A stretch of 64,000 nt of DNA, from NCBI GenBank assembly GCA_947397865.1, contig OX377620.1, positions 91,919,924-91,983,923 on the forward strand. Reading direction: 5' to 3'. The notes under the pieces are model-generated. The model was given only the letters and a program-made list of their open reading frames with translations, did not search any database and had not been told where the DNA came from. Position numbers and translations under genes: made by a program. Below are positions 56,125-64,000 of the stretch, one piece after another (the stretch's first letter is position 1; the number at the start of each line of letters is the position of its first letter). This stretch comes from Polietes domitor (taxonomy: Eukaryota; Arthropoda; Insecta; Diptera; Muscidae).

Positions 56125-57545
56125 AACTTTTTTCAACGACTTACTCTAATAAAACATTTGATCAGTCAAGTTCTTATCCTTATAACATTGTTGAATATTC
56201 ACCAGTAAATGTTTCATACATAAGTAGGTGTACGGTCTTGGAAAATTTGAAGTCATTAAAGAGTATATTTAATCCTGGTCCTGATGGAATTCCCACTAAC
56301 ATACTAAAATATTGTGCTGATGTTTTTCGTATCCTCTCTGCTTCATATTTAATAGATCATTATGTTATGATTATTTACCAACTCTTTGGAAAGAATCATA
56401 TATAATACCAATGTTTAAATCTGGCAGCAATGTGGACGTATCGAATTATAGAGACATTGCAAAACTTAGCGTTATTCCAAAGATTTTGGAGAAAATTATA
56501 ACTGACATGTTATCTCATCAAGTTTCGTCATTGTTGTCCTGTTTTCAACACGGATCAACCATAACGAATATATTGGAACTTACTACAGTTGTAAATAGTG
56601 GATTTAGAAGCCGAATGCAAACGGATACGATTTACACAGATTTTAGTAAGGCGTTTGATAAAGTTAATCATAACCTTGGCCTTGTCTTATTTACACTATT
56701 TATTAATGACCTTCCATCTGTAATTCGACATTCCAATATTCTAATGTATGCTGATATAAAAATATTTCGGTCGTTTAAGCAATATTATCTACAATCTGAT
56801 CTTGATTGTTTTCATGAATGGTGTAAAGTAATTTAATTGAACTAAATATTTTGAAATGTAAACATATAGCATTTTCTAGAGTTAAACATCCTAGAACCAA
56901 TTATTTCTTTAGTGAACACGAACTCGATGCTGTAAATACTTTTCTGGACACCGGAATCTTATTAGATCAACGCCTGAACTTTCGACTTCACATTTCAATA
57001 ATAGTAAACAAAGCTTATAGTGCTCTTGGTTTAATGAAGCGTTGGAGTAAGGAGTTTTCTGATCTTTCAGTCACTAAGCAATTATATACCTCTTTGGTTC
57101 GCTGCATACTTGAATATGGTTCTGTTATATGGGACCCATCATATACTATTCATAGTAACATTATTGAATCTGTGCAAAAATCATTCCTTTATTTTATCTA
57201 CGTGGACGTGGGTGGAACCCCCGTACACTGCCGTCATATGAATTTAGACTTAATCTTATTAAGTTACCATCTTTGAGAAGTCGTCGTACTATGCTGAACA
57301 TTACTTTCCTGATGAATGTTTTACAGGGCAACATTGATTCAAATTTTATTATGAATAGAATGTTTATAAATATACCTCAAATACCTACTAGAAACTTTCA
57401 TTTGATTCACATTGATTACTTCCGCACAAATTACGCTAATAATGATCCTTTCCGCCGCTTGTGTGTTCAATTTAATAAATACTACCACATCATTGAATTA
57501 TTGTAAAATAAAAACTGTATTAAAAGAAAAATTATATTGTATTTA
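56125..57545 (+). pseudogene. Non-LTR retrotransposon (LINE), 5'-truncated, reverse transcriptase broken
   Basis: The start of the reverse transcriptase domain, NPGPDGIPTNILKYCADVF, lies at about 56270-56325. Frame 56411-56836 continues with FKSGSNVDVSNYRDIAKLSV, IPKILEKI and the motif-A segment TDFSKAFDKVNHN, then jumps to GLVLFTLFINDL, so the middle of the domain with the GxPQG motif is deleted. The active-site motif expected as YADD reads YADIKIF: one Asp codon is lost. Frame 56851-57276 holds the thumb region (FLDTGILLDQRLNFRLHIS, ILEYGSVIWDPSY). Frame 57273-57506 holds the C-terminus. Two frameshifts separate the frames. The 3' end has AATAAAAACTG-type text but no clear poly-A tail. The 5' half, including any ORF1 and endonuclease, is missing. 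A jockey-like clade is likely from memory of fly LINEs. Confidence 0.85.
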
Positions 57546-57819
57546 AATACCTAATAATTAAGTAGTTCATAAGTGTGTATATGTACATTAGTATTTTAGT
57601 CTGTAAGGATAGTATCTATAGACTTATAATAATAAAAAAAAATGTACAACGACAATGAAAAATTCTCAAATCAAAAAGCAATATTTAGTATATTTTTAAA
57701 GTCTCATATACTGACATCTTACTCAAGAAGTATTACCATATACCAGCGGTAAATAAAGAAATGGCAACCATTTTAGTAAGAAAAATCCCAAATTTTTGGA
57801 TCATATTTTCTAGTAATAA

Positions 57820-58401
57820 AAAAAAAACGCATAAAATTTGCAAAATCTCATCGGTTCTTTATTTGAAACGTTAGATTGGTCCATGACATTTACTTTTTGA
57901 AGATAATTTCATTTAAATGTTGACCGCGGCTGCGTCTTAGGTGGTCCATCCGCTTAGTCAAATTTTGGCATTTCCACGTTTTTGAGTAACAGAGACTCAA
58001 TTGGTGCGAACGGCGACGAATCGAAAATTGGTGGTCATCATTAACACTGGCCGATACAGCTGCGATATTTTCTTCAGTTCGCACTCTACGTAAGCGTGTT
58101 GGTGGTTTAATGTCCAACAATGTAAATTTGGTGCGAAATTTAGTCACAATAGCCCGAATAGCCGCTTCAGTGGGTCGATTAAACTGACCATAAAATGGAA
58201 GCGCGCAATGAACTTTCTTAACAGAGCACGCATTTTGATAATAAAATTCAATAATTTGCAAGCGTTGTTCGTTTGTAAGACGATTCATGATGAAATGTCA
58301 AAGCATACTGAGCATCTTTCTCTTTGACACCATGTCTGAAATCCCACGTGATCTGTCAAATACTAATGCATGAAAATCCTAACCTCAAAAAAATCACTCT
58401 T
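57820..58401 (-). mobile_element. Internally deleted mariner element, copy 2
   Basis: Near-identical to the element at 35187-35804 from AAAACGCATAAAATTTGCAA to AAAAAAATCACTCTT. The left terminal repeat (GGTGATTTTTTAAGAGC) is missing. The right end is followed by TA, and family F begins directly after it. Confidence 0.85.
57890..58288 (-). CDS. Deleted mariner transposase, second copy (132 aa)
   Basis: Same length, start and stop as the frame at 35293-35691: helix-turn-helix and second DNA-binding part, then the in-frame jump to TKRMDHLRRSRGQHLNEIIF at about residue 106. Visible differences are SLCYSKTWK for GLCYSKTWK and CQNLTK for CQNWTK. No catalytic residues remain. That both copies stay open can be explained by recent amplification of one deleted parent; selection for a protein is not needed to explain it. 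Confidence 0.75.
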   Translation of the reverse strand: MNRLTNEQRLQIIEFYYQNACSVKKVHCALPFYGQFNRPTEAAIRAIVTKFRTKFTLLDIKPPTRLRRVRTEENIAAVSASVNDDHQFSIRRRSHQLSLCYSKTWKCQNLTKRMDHLRRSRGQHLNEIIFKK

Positions 58402-58403
58402 TA

Positions 58404-58866
58404 TAAGGTGGGCAAAAAAAAAGGAATGACTATTTTTTCAAATTTTTAGTTTTATTGAAAAGGTTGAAGTTTGTCATTTAATAATGCAACATAATATCAT
58501 TCATATGACTACCACGACTGTCTCGGCATCATCAGCATGGCCTCATCCGATGTACCCAATTTTTCAGTACATGGACCAATGATGCCGCCAGCCCAAAACC
58601 GACACCAAACAGAGACTCGTTGGAGATGCATTGGCTTCTCAATAATCACGAGTGGTTTCTCTGAACCCCATATGTGGCAATTGTGCTTATTCAAGATTCA
58701 CTACTTTGGAAGAAAGTTTTTAATATTTCCCAATTGTGTTCGAGCGTCCCATTTTGCAAATGTCGAACATAAACCAGAAAATAAAAATGAATGTTATTCT
58801 ACCTTGTTTCAAAGTCAAAGTAATCGGTAGTTCAAATATAAAATGTTAAATGGCCCACGCTAAAAA
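58404..58866 (-). mobile_element. Family F mariner derivative, internally deleted
   Basis: Inverted ends AAGGTGGGCAAAA and GTGGGCCATTTAAC lie next to TA. The minus strand reads NKHNCHIWGSEKPLVIIEKP, then VSVWCRFWAGGIIGP, the post-first-Asp segment of a mariner-type transposase, then ends in CTTTTCAATAAAACTAAAAA at the 3' flank. Helix-turn-helix and second and third catalytic positions are gone. The same family occurs at 38621, 42340 and 47600. Confidence 0.8.
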
Positions 58867-59448
58867 ATAGGATATAATAGGATGAAAGGATACAATACTT
58901 GTGCATAGAACTTTGCTTATATAGGTGATCGATCGCCAAACATCCAATCACTATTCCAGATGAGCTTTCATTTTCGACACTAGCCTAGCTTTCCACTAAG
59001 TCCAATCTATAACAAATGGTTGTAAATACTTAACAGGATTTTGCCGCTGAACGTAACCCTTCGTCGACATTGAGAACGGTTTTGTACGACCTTAACAAAC
59101 TTATTTGAACGTCTGGCCACTCCATAAACTCGGGTATGGCGTAGTAGTACTACACACATTACTTGATTGTACTCGTCTTGTTGTATTTGAATTATCGTTA
59201 AATAGGTGCCTACAGTCGAACATGGCTACAACGGAATCTTAGGCAGCTAATATGTTGGCGAAATGTTATCAATTGTAATTCGAAAATATCAATTAAAATT
59301 ATTCCAATTTGCAAACAATTGAAATTCAAAAGCTTCCATTTCAAATTCAGCCAGAAGTTAGATGTAACCTTCAGCGGAATCGACAATTGAATAAGGTTTA
59401 AAAATTCAAAAACGTTATGCTAGACAGTTTATAATTTTTCATTATATA
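58867..59448. other. Unique DNA
   Basis: No gene or recurring repeat recognised. Confidence 0.35.
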
Positions 59449-59990
59449 CACCGTGCGACAGTATTTTTTGGACCTGAACAAGACCATATAGACATGAAAC
59501 TAGAGGTCGTGGTGGTGTGTAGAAAATCTGTGTAATAAAATTTTCAATTGGTGATATTTCCTCCTTTTGACAGGACTTTTAATTTCCAAATAATTAATTT
59601 ATTTTCATACTTTTAAGAGATATACAAATGCGTTATGTATATCAAATGAAAGAGAAGAATATCTGTTAAAAATACTCTGAATTCCAAATCTGTATTAGTT
59701 TAGCATTAACAACTATTTTATGTTTCCCCCCTTAAAACGTAAAGCATGAATAATTAAATAAACATTTTAGATGATTGATAATGCAAAACTAATAAAAATA
59801 GAGCCATGAAATATGATGTATTTTTAACAGATATTCTTCTCCTTCATTTGATATCCATATCGCCTTTATATGGCTTGCAAAAGTACGAAAATAAATTATT
59901 AAAACATATATATCCTTTGGGAATTAAAAGTCCTGTAAAAAGGAAGGAAAATATCACCAAATGGAAAACTTAGTACACGGTCACCTATGG
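59449..59990. mobile_element. Family E inverted-repeat element
   Basis: The left arm (59518-59690: GGTGATATTTCCTCCTTTTG, ACAGGACTTTTAATTTCC, TATCAAATGAAAGAGAAGAA, TATCTGTTAAAAATA) is inverted in the right arm (59815-59980: TATTTTTAACAGATATTCTT, GGGAATTAAAAGTCCTGTAA, AAATATCACCAAATGG). The outer left end CACCGTGCGACAG and the right ACACGGTCACC are weakly inverted. The central roughly 125 bases are unpaired. There is no coding sequence. Exact ends are uncertain. Confidence 0.65.
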
Positions 59991-61660
59991 CCGAATTTAC
60001 CGTCATCATCTACAAATTATTTGAAAAACTATATCTTGAAGATAACAACTTGAGAGCAACATTTTCCTTTACTATTTGAATATCGGGCACATATCTTGAA
60101 AATTTGACCGCCTATCTGTTGACATTTCTAGATCGTCTTAGAATTGTATGATGATTAAACATTTATAAACATTACTGATTGTCACGTATCATGTATTCCA
60201 GCTGCACACATTAGAAGTAATATTAGAAGAACTGGGATCATGGATCTATCGATCACAGGAAGGAATGGATGGATGTATGAATGAATGGAGAATGGATTGT
60301 GTTTGTGTAAACATTTCTGTCAAGAAGTTAGAGGTTGTTTTCCAATCACAATTTGTCTTCAAAGTAATAATGCTATTCAAAAGTCAATATCTGTGGAACA
60401 TTTGAGGAAAAGAACAATAAAATTTCTTCCATTATCCCATAGTTCCACAAAAGATTTAGCAAACTAACGCGAATTTCTTTGGAATTCTCCGCCAATCTAA
60501 TTTCCATCAATACCAATATGACAGATGAAATCGACCAGAAATTAAGGAAATGCAAATTTATATGATACAAAAGAAATGATTTTTTTTGGATTTGACTAAT
60601 TCATCGAACGGTGCTAGCAATTTGTTTGAAAAATCTAAACAATATCATTGGCTCCGCAGAAACAGAAACATAAACAACGGTAACAGTTCGGCTTAAGTGA
60701 AAGTTCGCTATAACCGGTGTTCGCTATAGAAGCAGTCGCCTGTATTGCGAAAGATTTATGAATGAATACATGAATGATTTTATGGAAATTTACATCTCAA
60801 TTGTTTAAAGAAAACGTACGAATCAAATACACCCCGCCCGAACACCATCGCGGTAAAAAAATATTTAATTGAAATAAATACGATTTTAATAAAATAATCG
60901 GAGCTTTTGTTTGGCGTTATGTTTTTGTTTATCGCGGTTTTTTTTCGGGCCAGTTTCTCAAGTTTGTTGAACCACAGCGCAACCCACCACGCATGTTTCT
61001 CGATGTTTAATGATATACAATTTTGGAATATCAATTAGATAATCACATACCAAATACGAGTCCAAATGCACAGATGTGTGTGGCCACTGGCCACATACCG
61101 ACCGACCAACCGACCGAGCGACGACTGATTTATGTGATTTGCCAATACCGCGAATTATAACCGTAACTCTAATTAATGATTTCTCCTCAGAGTTATGGCT
61201 GCTATGGCTTGTCGCCTTCGCGGTCGCAGCATAAGCAAATTGGTCCAAATACATCTCCTAATTGGCTTTATGGACATACCAAAAAACACTGCATGTCATT
61301 TGTGTTATCGGCTAATTTGCAATTTCAGGAATAAATTATTTAATTAGTTGTTTGACATATTACCAGAACTACGAAATTTATTCCTTAATGTTGGCGCCTC
61401 AGCAAACAGCGTCGGAATTTGTGTACGTGCGTTTTGAATATGAATATTGGCAAAATCATACCTTGAAAGGTCATCACTAACCGGAGTCATTGATTAATCC
61501 GTTATTGAAATTATTGAAATGATTTGAATGTTTTGTCAGGGATATTTTACGATGACATAATTCAATAAATTATTATAGAATGAAATATTGAGTTGTTTAA
61601 TTATTCACTAAATCAATTATTCAATGAATCGATTGTTCAATTATTAATTATTTTTTTAAT
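59991..61660. other. Unique DNA, no gene seen
   Basis: No domain-bearing frame. A short CCGACCGACC tract lies at 61098-61122. The 98-codon minus frame at 60958-61254 has no recognised motif. GATCGTCTTAGAATTGTATG at 60130 recalls the family B right region but is isolated. Confidence 0.4.
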
Positions 61661-61669
61661 TAATTTTAA

Positions 61670-64000
61670 TTAATTTTAATTATTTAATTATTTAATTATT
61701 TAATTATTTAATTATTTAATTATTTAATTATTTAATTATTTAATTATTTAATTATTTAATTATTTAATTATTTAATTATTTAATTATTTAATTATTTAAT
61801 TATTTAATTATTTAATTATTTAATTATTTAATTATTTAATTATTTAATTATTTAATTATTTAATTATTTAATTATTTAATTATTTAATTATTTAATTATT
61901 TAATTATTTAATTACTTAATTATTTAATTATTTAATTATTTAATTATTTAATTACTTAATTATTTAATTATTTAATTATTTAATTATTTAATTATTTAAT
62001 TATTTAATTATTTAATTATTTAATTATTTAATTATTTAATTATTTAATTATTTAATTATTTAATTATTTAATTATTTAATTATTTAATTATTTAATTATT
62101 TAATTATTTAATTATTTAATTATTTAATTATTTAATTATTTAATTATTTAATTATTTAATTATTTAATTATTTAATTATTTAATTATTTAATTATTTAAT
62201 TATTTAATTATTTAATTATTTAATTATTTAATTATTTAATTATTTAATTATTTAATTATTTAATTATTTAATTATTTAATTATTTAATTATTTAATTATT
62301 TAATTATTTAATTATTTAATTATTTAATTATTTAATTATTTAATTATTTAATTATTTAATTATTTAATTATTTAATTATTTAATTATTTAATTATTTAAT
62401 TATTTAATTATTTAATTATTTAATTATTTAATTATTTAATTATTTAATTATTTAATTATTTAATTATTTAATTATTTAATTATTTAATTATTTAATTATT
62501 TAATTATTTAATTATTTAATTATTTAATTATTTAATTATTTAATTATTTAATTATTTAATTATTTAATTATTTAATTATTTAATTATTTAATTATTTAAT
62601 TATTTAATTATTTAATTATTTAATTATTTAATTATTTAATTATTTAATTATTTAATTATTTAATTATTTAATTATTTAATTATTTAATTATTTAATTATT
62701 TAATTATTTAATTATTTAATTATTTAATTATTTAATTATTTAATTATTTAATTATTTAATTATTTAATTATTTAATTATTTAATTATTTAATTATTTAAT
62801 TATTTAATTATTTAATTATTTAATTATTTAATTATTTAATTATTTAATTATTTAATTATTTAATTATTTAATTATTTAATTATTTAATTATTTAATTATT
62901 TAATTATTTAATTATTTAATTATTTAATTATTTAATTATTTAATTATTTAATTATTTAATTATTTAATTATTTAATTATTTAATTATTTAATTATTTAAT
63001 TATTTAATTATTTAATTATTTAATTATTTAATTATTTAATTATTTAATTATTTAATTATTTAATTATTTAATTATTTAATTATTTAATTATTTAATTATT
63101 TAATTATTTAATTATTTAATTATTTAATTATTTAATTATTTAATTATTTAATTATTTAATTATTTAATTATTTAATTATTTAATTATTTAATTATTTAAT
63201 TATTTAATTATTTAATTATTTAATTATTTAATTATTTAATTATTTAATTATTTAATTATTTAATTATTTAATTATTTAATTATTTAATTATTTAATTATT
63301 TAATTATTTAATTATTTAATTATTTAATTATTTAATTATTTAATTATTTAATTATTTAATTATTTAATTATTTAATTATTTAATTATTTAATTATTTAAT
63401 TATTTAATTATTTAATTATTTAATTATTTAATTATTTAATTATTTAATTATTTAATTATTTAATTATTTAATTATTTAATTATTTAATTATTTAATTATT
63501 TAATTATTTAATTATTTAATTATTTAATTATTTAATTATTTAATTATTTAATTATTTAATTATTTAATTATTTAATTATTTAATTATTTAATTATTTAAT
63601 TATTTAATTATTTAATTATTTAATTATTTAATTATTTAATTATTTAATTATTTAATTATTTAATTATTTAATTATTTAATTATTTAATTATTTAATTATT
63701 TAATTATTTAATTATTTAATTATTTAATTATTTAATTATTTAATTATTTAATTATTTAATTATTTAATTATTTAATTATTTAATTATTTAATTATTTAAT
63801 TATTTAATTATTTAATTATTTAATTATTTAATTATTTAATTATTTAATTATTTAATTATTTAATTATTTAATTATTTAATTATTTAATTATTTAATTATT
63901 TAATTATTTAATTATTTAATTATTTAATTATTTAATTATTTAATTATTTAATTATTTAATTATTTAATTATTTAATTATTTAATTATTTAATTATTTAAT
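61670..64000. repeat. (AATTATTT)n octanucleotide satellite, open at window end
   Basis: From about 61670 to the last base the sequence repeats TTAATTAT in perfect register for roughly 290 units. The only deviations I see are ATTAC for ATTAT at about 61914 and 61954, exactly five units apart. The 60-100 bases to the left (61560-61670) hold looser TAATTATT-like words, a likely seed. The true length is unknown. Confidence 0.95.

Overview
This window is nuclear DNA from an AT-rich animal genome, most likely a higher (cyclorrhaphan, probably calyptrate) fly. The reasons are the base composition, a 58-base GT-AG intron in one transposase gene, the fly-type mariner transposases, and abundant short non-autonomous repeats that carry the 'ATGTCCGTCYGT' word common in dipteran intergenic DNA. 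I find no convincing host protein-coding gene, tRNA, rRNA or CRISPR. Nearly everything recognisable is a transposable element (TE) or a simple repeat, so the window reads as intergenic or deep intronic sequence. All family letters below are my own working labels. All family names are assigned by eye, without database searches.

Layout. 1-10.6 kb: repeat families A and B, plus two foldback elements of family H, one of which is filled with A and B pieces. 10.97-11.13 kb: a 26-base minisatellite. 13.3-15.8 kb: a roughly 147-base repeat (family D) split by a B element. 16.0-18.0 kb: a hAT-like element with a mariner relic inside, then a piggyBac-like transposase relic. 18.5-19.3 kb: family C. 20.4-22.3 kb: family I with a tRNA-like box, and a B element holding a mariner fragment. 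25.0-27.0 kb: a full-length B element. 30.47-34.55 kb: a mariner copy interrupted by a 3.5 kb CACTA-type transposon, the most informative object here. 35.2-35.8 kb: an internally deleted mariner. 38.6-42.6 kb: nested A, Tc1 and small mariner-derived copies between inverted J repeats. 45.39-47.09 kb: a hAT-like element carrying a 142-base tandem array. 48.2-53.9 kb: A, B (with a foldback insertion) and a dead mariner. 56.1-57.5 kb: a broken LINE. 57.8-58.9 kb: two abutting mariner derivatives. 59.45-59.99 kb: an inverted-repeat element. 61.67 kb to the end: an almost perfect octanucleotide satellite that runs off the window.

Families A, B and C have different cores but share an AACAAGTAAG start, TATACCC/GGGTATA subterminal inverted repeats and a 'GACGGACAT' module. 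They look like branches of one modular non-autonomous superfamily. Eight or more transposase remnants (mariner, Tc1, piggyBac, CACTA) are all broken by frameshift, deletion or catalytic substitution. Two copies of one deleted mariner nevertheless keep the same 132-codon reading frame.

Possible host-related sequence is limited to the unique stretches near 42.6-43.5 kb and 49.8-50.6 kb. The second has a TATA-like box, CAA-rich text and a short open frame, and could be a promoter or 5' untranslated exon. That is a weak inference.
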